Origin: a virus
Direction: 5' to 3' (one strand)
DNA: 64,000 bases
IMG/VR virus record: IMGVR_UViG_3300009508_000011
Coordinates: 1 to 64,000 of that record
Every line of letters begins with the position of its first letter. The stretch's first letter is position 1. The notes beneath the pieces were generated by a model. The model worked only from the letters and a program-made list of their open reading frames with translations, did not search any database and was not told the origin of the DNA. Shown piece by piece: positions 1-7,827 of this stretch. A program made the translations under genes and the position numbers.

Positions 1-2
1 CC

Positions 3-827
3 GACTTTGCAGCTAATATCATCATGGGTAATAAGTTGATGGTTAAGCGTGTATCAGTTTACCAAGGGGTATTCGTACCATTCCTTACTGATATAGCTAG
101 ACTGTTCACTAGACTGTCACCTAAGATACAAAATCAATTGGTAGATAAGATTACCGAGAGTAAGGTTAAGTTACCTAAAGGTTCAACCATCGAAGAAGTT
201 ATTACTAGTTTCTTGGATAACCTTGAAGTATCTCTACCGTCTCCAGATTCATCTAAAGTTGTTACACAAATGGAAGAGTTAACCTCTTACATCGAAATCC
301 TTGATACGGCACTGGAAGCTTACTTCTCAGAAGACATCATGGATGCTGTAGTTGATACCGACTTGGAAGATTCTATTCTATCTACACAGGCAGCTATACG
401 TGCATACTTTATTCGTAACTGGATGCGTAATAATAACGTACTACCAGAAATCGAAACGTTGTTTGTACAGGATAGTGGTGCTTCAATTCTTGAACAGCAT
501 ACTGAGTTTGTCGAAGACATTCTTGCAATGATGTCAGATAAACTTCGTAAGACTACTAAGGTAGGTCGTAAGCATGAGCGTGATGCGGAGAAGGATATCA
601 ACAAGGAAGAGGAAGCAGCAGCAAAAGCTGAGGAAGAAGCACAAGCTCTTCTTGATGCTCAAGCTGAAGAAGAATCAGGTGGTGACGATAACTTAGATAC
701 CTTAGATGATGAAGAAAACATCGATGGTCAAGATGAGTTAGCTGATAACATCCCTGCTGAAGTTGAAGGTGGTGAAGAACCAACGGATACTCCAGAAGAT
801 GATGAATTAGACTTACCGCCAGCCTAG
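3..827 (+). CDS. 3' end of an unidentified gene (5' truncated), acidic C-terminus
   Basis: The frame is open from the first complete codon of the window to the TAG at 825-827, so this is most likely the C-terminal 274 residues of a longer protein. The ATG at 24 is a possible start, but no ribosome binding site is visible before it. The visible part looks helical, then becomes a Lys/Glu/Ala-rich charged segment (KEEEAAAKAEEEAQ) followed by a strongly acidic tail ending DELDLPPA. No family motif was recognised. It converges on the minus-strand genes that begin at 1214, with a hairpin between them. A scaffold or virion role would only be a guess from the acidic tail. Confidence 0.7.
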   Translation, partial: DFAANIIMGNKLMVKRVSVYQGVFVPFLTDIARLFTRLSPKIQNQLVDKITESKVKLPKGSTIEEVITSFLDNLEVSLPSPDSSKVVTQMEELTSYIEILDTALEAYFSEDIMDAVVDTDLEDSILSTQAAIRAYFIRNWMRNNNVLPEIETLFVQDSGASILEQHTEFVEDILAMMSDKLRKTTKVGRKHERDAEKDINKEEEAAAKAEEEAQALLDAQAEEESGGDDNLDTLDDEENIDGQDELADNIPAEVEGGEEPTDTPEDDELDLPPA

Positions 828-832
828 AGTTG

Positions 833-876
833 ACAAAAAAATAAAGGGCATAAAGTAGGGAGCCGAAAGGCTCCCT
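833..876. terminator. Bidirectional terminator between convergent genes
   Basis: A perfect 8-bp stem AGGGAGCC/GGCTCCCT closes a GAAA tetraloop at 857-876. Read on the minus strand the hairpin is followed by CTTTATGCCC and then a T-run (the A-run at 834-840). It separates the plus-strand gene ending at 827 from the minus-strand gene ending at 927. Confidence 0.75.
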
Positions 877-926
877 AATTATGACGTTCACTTACTCGTT
901 ATTCACCAAGACAGCATAAAGCAGAA

Positions 927-1214
927 TTAGTAAATAAGGATAATACCTTTATCCGTACGAACACGACCAGCAGCCACGTTAGCCTTAGGTGAACGGTCCA
1001 TTGCGAACGCGTGGAAACCAGCAGAAGTTAGTTCCTTGGTATTTGGTACGTTACGAGTACCGTCTTCGTTCAACATGTAATTAGTGATGCCAGAAATCAA
1101 TCCAGGCCATGTTTGTTCAACATAGGCAGGGTCTAGCTCACCAGTAGATTTCATTGGTAAGTTAGTATCGGCGTTAACCTCACCCAACTTAGCAAGAATT
1201 TCCTCTATAGTCAT
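927..1214 (-). CDS. Small hypothetical protein, 95 aa
   Basis: No family was recognised. The frame could be extended to a TTG at 1229, but the ATG at 1214 is the better start because a GGAG sequence lies nine bases upstream. The protein begins MTIEEILAKLG and is soluble, with no membrane segment or cysteine motif. The middle reads WPGLISGITNYMLNEDG, and the C-terminus is GIILIY. It is the last minus-strand gene before the terminator at 833-876 and lies downstream of the large Gln-rich gene, from which it is separated by its own terminator and 130 bases. Function unknown. Confidence 0.65.
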   Translation of the reverse strand: MTIEEILAKLGEVNADTNLPMKSTGELDPAYVEQTWPGLISGITNYMLNEDGTRNVPNTKELTSAGFHAFAMDRSPKANVAAGRVRTDKGIILIY

Positions 1215-1333
1215 AGCGGGAATCTCCAAAGTAATGCATTAAAAGAAATAGTTAAAGTAGCAAAGATATCATGAATTAGCGGTTCAGGACTATTATGCGT
1301 TCAGGACTAGCATATATATAGGTAACATTAAGG

Positions 1334-1365
1334 CAAAAAAATAAAGGGGAGTAACCCCCTTTATT
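1334..1365 (-). terminator. Intrinsic terminator after the 732-aa gene
   Basis: On the minus strand AAAGGGG pairs with CCCCTTT (1343-1363) and is followed by ATTTTTTT (the A-run at 1335-1341). It lies about 20 bases after the stop codon of the gene ending at 1384. Confidence 0.75.
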
Positions 1366-1383
1366 CTGTTTACTAAATACCCA

Positions 1384-3582
1384 CTACTTTACTTTAGTAA
1401 ATGTGTAGGTTTTAGCAACTTGTTCAAGCTTACAGATACGGTAAACAACACCATCGGCCAAACGTAAAGAGAAATCACTAACACCAGTTTTAACTAGGCG
1501 TGAGAATATCGCTTGTACTGACTCATGTAATTGAGCATGGCTTGTATCTTGTATGTAGAACATTTCATCACTAGTAGCTGTAATGTTAAGTTCAGCAAGT
1601 GTGTAAGGTAATGCTAAGATATAACGCTCACGTTCAAGAAGAACTAGATTGTCAGTGGTCTTAGGTGCAGAATCACCTAACGCAGCTATTGCTTCATTAC
1701 GCATTTCGTCAGAAACTAGACGAATGTTATTGTGCATGATACGTGTAAGTATATCTTTCCACAATGCCGCTAGTTTAGCAGAACGGTTTTCAGCTAAGTA
1801 ATCAGTAACGTCACCGATGTCGTCAAATTCAGATATATCCAACTCAGCATCAAGTTGTGCATCTAAAGCATATCGAACATCACTAAGTAATTGTGCCGAT
1901 ACATATAACTGCATTGCACGTGGTAACGAACCAAGCTTCTCAACATATTCATCAAAACCATCAGAATCAAGAGATTCCATATCCGCGAATACTTGACGGT
2001 CAAAATCTTCAGCAACAACAAATGGTGTAACTAACTTGTCGTACGTTTCAATTGACTTATCTACAGAGCCTTGGGTCTGCGCTCTAATGGAAGCTACTGC
2101 AAACTCTTTGGTATCTGCCGTGGAGTAAGTAGCACGACTTTCATCGATAGTCTTACCAGTATGTTTAGTAACCATACCTTCATCTGCAACTTTACTTGCT
2201 GGTGCAGTAAGACTAGCACACTGTACAACGTGTTTAGGATGTACCGGAGCAACTGGTCCGTTTAGTGTGTGTTTAAGGTAATCCATATTTGCTTCCCCTT
2301 GTTTAACAGGAACTGTTTTAGATACGATTGACTCGTCTGAGTAATCAGCCCAGATATAATCAACCAGGATAGTTCCGTCGTCATATCCCATCTTGGCCTT
2401 ATCCGTATTTTCCAATTTAACTACTGGAATATCGGTTTGACCGTGAGGTAAGACTAGAACATTACACTGGTTGTCTTTACCAGTGACTACCGCAGCCTTA
2501 GGTAGATACTGACCATAGATTGCTCTGACTACACTATTTAATACAGGGCACTTGATTGCATCTGTAGAAGTTCGAGCATCGTCTTGCGCTATTGCTGATG
2601 TTACATTTACTTCGTGAGACATATCGGTAGTTCCTGTAGTTTGTGGCCCCTTTATTGGAGTGTCAAAGTTAACATCTTTACCAGTAGACTTAAATTCGTG
2701 TTGTGGTAAAAGTGCATCTAAATCGCTTTCGATTTCAGTAGTTACTTCATCAGTTTGTGACTGTGAAGACCTAGCTCCCCAAACCTTATCGGCATTCATG
2801 GGTTTCTTGTCTACCGCACCACGAGCTTTCCAATCTGTAGTAGATTCCTGTTTAGGTTTAGGACTGCTGTGTTGTTCGAAAGCTGTTGTGGTCGTACGTA
2901 TACCAGCAGCATTGCGAGAACTAACCTGAGGCTGACTATCACTAAAGAAGCCAGAGCGATTAGTACCACTTACTTGACGGTTCTGTGAACCCCAACCACT
3001 TTGAGCTGGTTGTTGGAAACCACCACGTTGTTGCTGCCATGCATTAGTTTGTGCAGGTTGACCAAACGCAGGTCGTTGGTTACCAAAATTACCAGAGGCT
3101 TGAGCGAACGTATTAGTTGGTTGACTAGATGCTACCAATTGCTCGGCTTGACCTTTCCATTCCATAGCACGTTGCTGATACTCAGGCGGTAATATCTGTT
3201 CAGCCAATTGAACATTACTACACCAGCGAACGGCAGCATCCATCTCAAAGATAGGTAACACCACTTCATTCTGGTACGCGTTAGGATTAACACCGCGTTG
3301 TCTTACTGCATCACACATACGTGCAACACAGCGAGCGTAGTCTTGGTTCTCAAAGTTGTTAGCACTTAGAGTGTTCCAAGTAGGAATGAAATATGGTTCA
3401 TCTATAACCACATTCTGTAAGACCCAACGGCCCATCCAGTATAAACCAGTAAACAGTGTAGGGTCGTTAACCTGAACCGTTGAAGGTGGGTTAATTGGCT
3501 GACTGTAATTAGGTTCCTGCTGGAGGGCTGCTTGTTGATTCATCAACTGGGTGAATTGTTGTTGATTACTCTGATTGAACAT
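1384..3582 (-). CDS. Large protein with Gln/Asn/Gly-rich low-complexity region, 732 aa
   Basis: The start is the ATG at 3582, seven bases after AAGGA; a GTG directly before it is the longer alternative. The N-terminus is Gln-rich (FNQSNQQQFTQLMNQQAAL). A folded-looking segment with many aromatic residues follows to about residue 150 (GLYWMGRWVLQNVVIDEPYF). Residues of about 150-260 are low complexity, rich in Gln, Gly, Asn, Ser, Phe and Trp. The C-terminal 470 residues look globular with a mixed alpha/beta composition. No enzymatic motif was seen. The gene follows the candidate RNA polymerase beta N-terminal half with a 42-base gap, so the two are probably cotranscribed. The composition resembles the Gln/Pro/Gly-rich tail of the protein at 53570-54850. 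Function unknown. Confidence 0.75.
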   Translation of the reverse strand: MFNQSNQQQFTQLMNQQAALQQEPNYSQPINPPSTVQVNDPTLFTGLYWMGRWVLQNVVIDEPYFIPTWNTLSANNFENQDYARCVARMCDAVRQRGVNPNAYQNEVVLPIFEMDAAVRWCSNVQLAEQILPPEYQQRAMEWKGQAEQLVASSQPTNTFAQASGNFGNQRPAFGQPAQTNAWQQQRGGFQQPAQSGWGSQNRQVSGTNRSGFFSDSQPQVSSRNAAGIRTTTTAFEQHSSPKPKQESTTDWKARGAVDKKPMNADKVWGARSSQSQTDEVTTEIESDLDALLPQHEFKSTGKDVNFDTPIKGPQTTGTTDMSHEVNVTSAIAQDDARTSTDAIKCPVLNSVVRAIYGQYLPKAAVVTGKDNQCNVLVLPHGQTDIPVVKLENTDKAKMGYDDGTILVDYIWADYSDESIVSKTVPVKQGEANMDYLKHTLNGPVAPVHPKHVVQCASLTAPASKVADEGMVTKHTGKTIDESRATYSTADTKEFAVASIRAQTQGSVDKSIETYDKLVTPFVVAEDFDRQVFADMESLDSDGFDEYVEKLGSLPRAMQLYVSAQLLSDVRYALDAQLDAELDISEFDDIGDVTDYLAENRSAKLAALWKDILTRIMHNNIRLVSDEMRNEAIAALGDSAPKTTDNLVLLERERYILALPYTLAELNITATSDEMFYIQDTSHAQLHESVQAIFSRLVKTGVSDFSLRLADGVVYRICKLEQVAKTYTFTKVK

Positions 3583-3624
3583 CACGTTATCCTTTTATTT
3601 ATCAGAAATTAATTCATTGTTAAT

Positions 3625-5280
3625 TTAGTCACGCATGACCACTTTTTCCATTTCACGTAAAACCGCTTCATGGCGTTCAGGGATTTGTACAATATCAGTG
3701 GCGTCTAAGTCGACGTACGGGTTAACACAATCTCGTCCTGTCGGGTTGGACTTTGGTTGATTGAGGTAACTAGCAACAGCCATCTGACTACTGTGTAATA
3801 CTAATTGTGGGTCGTACTCGGTTGTATCCGAACTGTATCCATCATTAGCCTTTGTTTGCTGTACAATGTTACTGGTAATCTTCATGAACATATTGTCACC
3901 AGAGATTTGATGAGTGGCTGTTTCACCATGCTTCTCACCATTAATCTTGAAGATTGCATCGAACTTAAGAGTTTTAGACAAAGTTTCATTTATTGAATCG
4001 AAAGTCAATACTCTTTTATCAGGGGCGAGCTTGTACATTGTCATGAATATGCTGTAAGTAATATCGAATAGTAAGTAACGAAGAATTACGAGATTCTTGT
4101 TAAACATACTTGAGATACCAAGTAAAGCAGTTGTATCATCTACATTACCACGACGTGAACGCATTAAAGCACCCATGTTAGATATAATGTAGTGGAATAA
4201 ATCCCAGACATCAGATACGTTAATATCTGCACGTTTAAACTTCTGTACCGATAGTTCGTCAACATACTCCGATAGTGAAGCCATGTGTACGTCCATTTCA
4301 TTTGCAAGTTTACCTTCACTGCGCTGATTCTTAATAATACGGCCAAGAGCCAAACGCCACATACGAGGGTCATCTAATTCGTCTATTGCAACTTCCAAAG
4401 GAAGATGGTCAGCAACGTAGAAGAATGATGCAATGTAATCACGAACTATCTCACTGAAGTCACTCTTACGAACAACTAAGCGAATGGAACAACTTTCATA
4501 CATCTGCACACGTCTAGCTGCCTTTGGGCGAGTTCCCATGTGAGCATGTAGTGAAGATAATATGTACCATTTGTCAGACGGGTACATCTGACTGGTAAGT
4601 TCTGGACCACCAACAATAACATCAATACCGCAGAATCGACGCATTGTTTCTGTAAAACCAAACTGTGCAAACATGTAATGGATAATTGATACCTCACACT
4701 TAACAGCGTTAGGACCTTTAGCTTTATCGTCACCATTATTATATATGCGTGAAGTTACGACGGCTCCATGGTTTTGCAGGGTACTGTTAACCAAGAAGTT
4801 ATGACTTGCACGTTCAAAGTTTAATTTGGCTCGGGTGAGGGGAATGAACAAACCATTCTGCTCGATGGATATTGCTTTATCTGCAATAACCGGACTTACA
4901 AAGTAACGAGTGCCTTTTATCCGTATACAACCACCAGGCCCTACCGCAGGTAAGAACATGAATTTTGGTGGCATCGGTCGTGGACCTGTTCCGTCATCGT
5001 AGGAGAACATGAACTTAACTAGATAAACATCTGACTTAGAAAGTTCTATCTGATGTTTACCATAACGCTTACGCGTGAGTTCATTGTATTCTTCTTTCGG
5101 GGTACAACGGACAACGTCTTCGAATACCAATCCTTTAGGGAAAGATTTACTAGCACATTTCATTACGCCCTTGATATACATCATAGCTTCTCTGAGGTGC
5201 TCAACAGCTAACCCTCGACAGACTCTCTCATTGAACTTCGGTAGTCCATCATGTATTGAATTGAAAAGAAAGTTATCCAC
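3625..5280 (-). CDS. Candidate RNA polymerase beta subunit, N-terminal half (phiKZ gp123-like)
   Basis: 551 aa. Residues 107-140 read KFMFLPAVGPGGCIRIKGTR followed by YFVSPVIADKAIS. This resembles the bacterial beta segment around [21 protein letters not shown], where a Gly turn leads into a strand and then the fork-side motif. The length suits the N-terminal half of a split beta subunit. In phiKZ the corresponding non-virion subunit gene, as I recall, lies a few genes from the major capsid gene, and here the capsid gene is 2.5 kb away. The start is a GTG at 5280, six bases after GGAG. No in-frame ATG lies near the N-terminus. Beta assignment is an inference from one motif and position; another virion or transcription-associated protein is possible. 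Confidence 0.5.
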   Translation of the reverse strand: MDNFLFNSIHDGLPKFNERVCRGLAVEHLREAMMYIKGVMKCASKSFPKGLVFEDVVRCTPKEEYNELTRKRYGKHQIELSKSDVYLVKFMFSYDDGTGPRPMPPKFMFLPAVGPGGCIRIKGTRYFVSPVIADKAISIEQNGLFIPLTRAKLNFERASHNFLVNSTLQNHGAVVTSRIYNNGDDKAKGPNAVKCEVSIIHYMFAQFGFTETMRRFCGIDVIVGGPELTSQMYPSDKWYILSSLHAHMGTRPKAARRVQMYESCSIRLVVRKSDFSEIVRDYIASFFYVADHLPLEVAIDELDDPRMWRLALGRIIKNQRSEGKLANEMDVHMASLSEYVDELSVQKFKRADINVSDVWDLFHYIISNMGALMRSRRGNVDDTTALLGISSMFNKNLVILRYLLFDITYSIFMTMYKLAPDKRVLTFDSINETLSKTLKFDAIFKINGEKHGETATHQISGDNMFMKITSNIVQQTKANDGYSSDTTEYDPQLVLHSSQMAVASYLNQPKSNPTGRDCVNPYVDLDATDIVQIPERHEAVLREMEKVVMRD

Positions 5281-5372
5281 CTTTATCTCCTGTTATTTTA
5301 ATAAATGGGTATTGGGAAATTTATTACATAATCTACCACTCTATGATATAAGTGAGCGATGTAAAATTTAAC

Positions 5373-6620
5373 CTAAGATAACGCTTTCCATAGACCGACG
5401 CCTATGGTTACTGCACTTGCTACATATTTTAACCATGAACTTGTATCCTCTCTTGATTCACTTCTAATTGCGCTAGATTCTTTTATCTCAGCGAGTTTCA
5501 AATCTAACTCCTTCTTTTCTTTAGCAGTTTCCAGAGACTGCATTTTCATCTTTTGTTCTAACGCCTCCTTCTCCTGTATTAACTTTGCCTGCACGTCACC
5601 ATATTCATCATGTAACTTACTTAAAGCAGCTCTTTCCCGCTCTAGTGTATCCATCTCCATTTGACCGATGATGTTTTGACTAGTAGCAGAATCAGCTTCA
5701 ATGGCAGTTCTGAATATAGGTATCTCGTGCCAAAATTTAGTTATGCCTAATTCATCTTCTTTAACAGGTACGGGAACTACCATTCTATCCCCATCTCTTA
5801 TAAAGCGATAAACCCCAGTTGGTAATTGATGATTTCTCACCACTGGTAAAGTTCGTGTACGCTCACATATTCTAACGTAGTAGTTATGTGGACGCTCTCC
5901 CTCATTCCAGTTTACAAATGCCCCAAACGTAATACCCTTGCCGTAACTTCGTCCTTCAATCTTAGCGATTGCGTCAGGATGATATGGCGCGTCTAGATAA
6001 TTTGTTATCTTCGTTATAAACAGATTAAGCTCCGACATGTATAATGTATCTTCCTGTCCGAACTCACCCGTATAAACTACAGACTCCCAATCACACATCT
6101 TCAGATTGTTAATTCCGCCTGTCTCTCTCCAACCATCATTAATTGCTCTATCAATCAATCGTTCTGATATAATAGCCTCAATCCTCTCAGGTGAGGATTT
6201 ACTGTGAACAGTTACTCCCGAAGCAGCAGTTATTCTACAAGCAATTTCAAATGTACCCGTAATATTGGATGGGTCGTATGGTATTCTCCAATACAATCCT
6301 TTAGAGTCAAATATAACTACGTCAAAACCAAGTCCATTAAAATACTTAGTACGTTCCTCTAGAGAACATGGTCTGCTTCCAATACTAGTTGAGAAATAAT
6401 TCTTACTAGCAATCTCATCAGGTTTAAGTACTTTAATTCTACCAGTCATAGAAGCATTCTCTGTGACGGTTGAACAAGGTAGGTTCTGAGTAGTTAAGTT
6501 TTGCGGTATTAGTTCTGTAGAGTGGGACTCATCCGGATGGACTCTTGGAGTAGCCATTTTACTGAATGACTGTTTCCATAGTTGTCTTTGCCCGCTTACC
6601 ACAGTAGTAGTGCGATGCAT
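5373..6620 (-). CDS. Virion-like protein with coiled coil and C-terminal membrane anchor, 415 aa
   Basis: The frame reaches back to a GTG at 6656, but that lies on top of an AT-rich promoter core. The ATG at 6620, preceded by AAGGGGG, is the likelier start. The N-terminal 270 residues look folded (RYFNGLGF-type and WRIPYDPSNITGTFEIACRI segments). Residues from about 310 to 385 form a long charged coiled coil (LERERAALSKLHDEYG, KEALEQKMKMQSLETAKEKK). The last 20 residues form a hydrophobic segment (WLKYVASAVTIGVGLWKAL) that could be a tail anchor. No family was recognised. The gene stands apart, between the terminator at 6690-6718 with the promoter core at 6659, and the start of the beta-like gene. 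Confidence 0.7.
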   Translation of the reverse strand: MHRTTTVVSGQRQLWKQSFSKMATPRVHPDESHSTELIPQNLTTQNLPCSTVTENASMTGRIKVLKPDEIASKNYFSTSIGSRPCSLEERTKYFNGLGFDVVIFDSKGLYWRIPYDPSNITGTFEIACRITAASGVTVHSKSSPERIEAIISERLIDRAINDGWRETGGINNLKMCDWESVVYTGEFGQEDTLYMSELNLFITKITNYLDAPYHPDAIAKIEGRSYGKGITFGAFVNWNEGERPHNYYVRICERTRTLPVVRNHQLPTGVYRFIRDGDRMVVPVPVKEDELGITKFWHEIPIFRTAIEADSATSQNIIGQMEMDTLERERAALSKLHDEYGDVQAKLIQEKEALEQKMKMQSLETAKEKKELDLKLAEIKESSAIRSESREDTSSWLKYVASAVTIGVGLWKALS

Positions 6621-6658
6621 AAGGCCCCCTTCACTTAAAACTAATTGTCGTATCACCA

Positions 6659-6671
6659 GTATAATATATTT
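6659..6671 (-). promoter_or_regulatory. AT-rich promoter core for the 415-aa gene
   Basis: On the minus strand the sequence reads AAATATATTATAC, close to the ACATATATTATC cores seen before the RNA polymerase genes. It lies about 40 bases upstream of the ATG at 6620, the same spacing as the other cores in this window. Confidence 0.45.
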
Positions 6672-6689
6672 CTGAAATAATTTAGGTCA

Positions 6690-6718
6690 GACGGCATAAA
6701 GGGTAGCATAAGCTACCC
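6690..6718 (-). terminator. Hairpin terminator with CTTTATGCCGTC tail
   Basis: On the minus strand GGGTAGC-TTAT-GCTACCC (6701-6718) is followed directly by CTTTATGCCGTC, without a proper T-tract. It follows the 82-aa gene by a few bases. The tail matches the one found after many other hairpins here. Confidence 0.65.
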
Positions 6719-6723
6719 ATGAC

Positions 6724-6972
6724 TTATTTAATATCCGGCGATGTTCTGGCTACTGTCTTACCATGGTCATTTATAAAGTAAGCATTACCTTTCATACTGA
6801 AGCCCATCCAAGCTCCACCATCACCAACAAAATCAACCATGATACGCTTAATTGGTTTATCTGTTAATTCGGTGTCAATAACTACCTTAGCTCTTTTACA
6901 TTCCACAAGCTCAAAGGTTTTTGTTGTATCTGAATCCACTCCATCCAGACTATCCATTAATTTAACAAACAT
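6724..6972 (-). CDS. Small hypothetical protein, 82 aa
   Basis: The ATG at 6972 is preceded by AGGAG about seven bases away. The protein looks like a small beta-rich domain: ELVECKRAKVVIDTELTDKP, then IKRIMVDFVGDGGAWMGFSM and a short C-terminal stretch. There are no metal-binding cysteines and no membrane segment. It is a single-gene unit bounded by a terminator on each side. Family and function not recognised. Confidence 0.65.
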   Translation of the reverse strand: MFVKLMDSLDGVDSDTTKTFELVECKRAKVVIDTELTDKPIKRIMVDFVGDGGAWMGFSMKGNAYFINDHGKTVARTSPDIK

Positions 6973-7059
6973 TTTAGTTCTCCTAATAGTAGTAATAGTA
7001 GTAGTACCTTTAAGTACATATAAATGTATCAGTACTTATTTTTTTATCTATAGGACATA

Positions 7060-7082
7060 GGTAGCGGGTTTCCCCGCTTACC
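7060..7082 (-). terminator. Hairpin after the 221-aa gene
   Basis: On the minus strand GTAAGCGG and CCGCTAC pair around a GGAAAC loop, two bases after the stop codon at 7085. No clear T-run follows at once, so termination is inferred from the hairpin and its position. Confidence 0.5.
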
Positions 7083-7084
7083 TG

Positions 7085-7750
7085 TTATACAGCTCTACGT
7101 ATAGAGCTACGTATCTGTGCAGCTATAGCTACTAGGCCATTTAGACCCACGTAATGGTTGGCGAAGAAAGACTTTGGTAACTTACCTGTATTCTCCTTAA
7201 CCGCTGCCTTTATTAACGTTCTGGCATTGTCACATGCCTTTGAAAAGAATTTACTATAATCTTCAAAGGTGACAATTTCCTTTTTTGCTATAGCTATTGC
7301 TTCTTTGGCAGTAAGGGTCTCACCAACCATATCTATAAAAGACTCACTCTCCAATGGTAGGAATTGACCATCCTTTACACTTTTCAATAGTTTCTTAAAG
7401 CGTTGGTCATCTAATAAAAACATAGATGCTAAGGTAGCGTCTCTCCAAGCAATGCTAGAGTTAATGGCTTCATATGGTACTTTTTTACCACTAAGGTCGA
7501 ATTTATCGATGTAGCCAGTGATATAGTCACCCATGGCTTCTTCCATGTTATCTATACCCATCATCACCCGCTTAATGTCCCAGCCAGTCCAGCCCATAAC
7601 CTTAAGTGCATCGCGCAATGGCTTATATAACAGGTCATCTTTAAAAGCACCAGCTAGTTGTCTAGTAATACCTTCATTACCAATTTCCAATTCCTGCGAA
7701 CACTCAACAGATACATTTAGCTCGATTGCCGACATAATACATTGTCTCAT
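7085..7750 (-). CDS. Hypothetical helical protein, 221 aa
   Basis: The start ATG at 7750 follows AAGGAAAAG in a leader related to the common TTTAAATAAAAGGAAA type. The protein is predicted helical and soluble, with segments such as GWTGWDIKRVMMGIDNMEEAM and EAIAIAKKEIVTFEDYSKFF. It ends in a basic stretch (IRSSIRRAV). No catalytic motif or cysteine cluster is visible. It lies directly downstream of the major capsid gene but after its own terminator (7781-7803), so it is probably made separately. A role in capsid assembly is possible from position alone. Family not recognised. Confidence 0.65.
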   Translation of the reverse strand: MRQCIMSAIELNVSVECSQELEIGNEGITRQLAGAFKDDLLYKPLRDALKVMGWTGWDIKRVMMGIDNMEEAMGDYITGYIDKFDLSGKKVPYEAINSSIAWRDATLASMFLLDDQRFKKLLKSVKDGQFLPLESESFIDMVGETLTAKEAIAIAKKEIVTFEDYSKFFSKACDNARTLIKAAVKENTGKLPKSFFANHYVGLNGLVAIAAQIRSSIRRAV

Positions 7751-7780
7751 TTTTTCTTTTCCTTATATTTAAACAGCAAA

Positions 7781-7803
7781 AGCAAGGGGGGATACCCCTT
7801 GCT
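7781..7803 (-). terminator. Terminator after the major capsid gene
   Basis: A strong stem AGCAAGGGG/CCCCTTGCT with a short loop lies 25 bases after the capsid stop codon. The run after the stem on the minus strand is TTTTGCTG. Confidence 0.65.
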
Positions 7804-7827
7804 CATGTCTAAATCAATTTAATTAAA

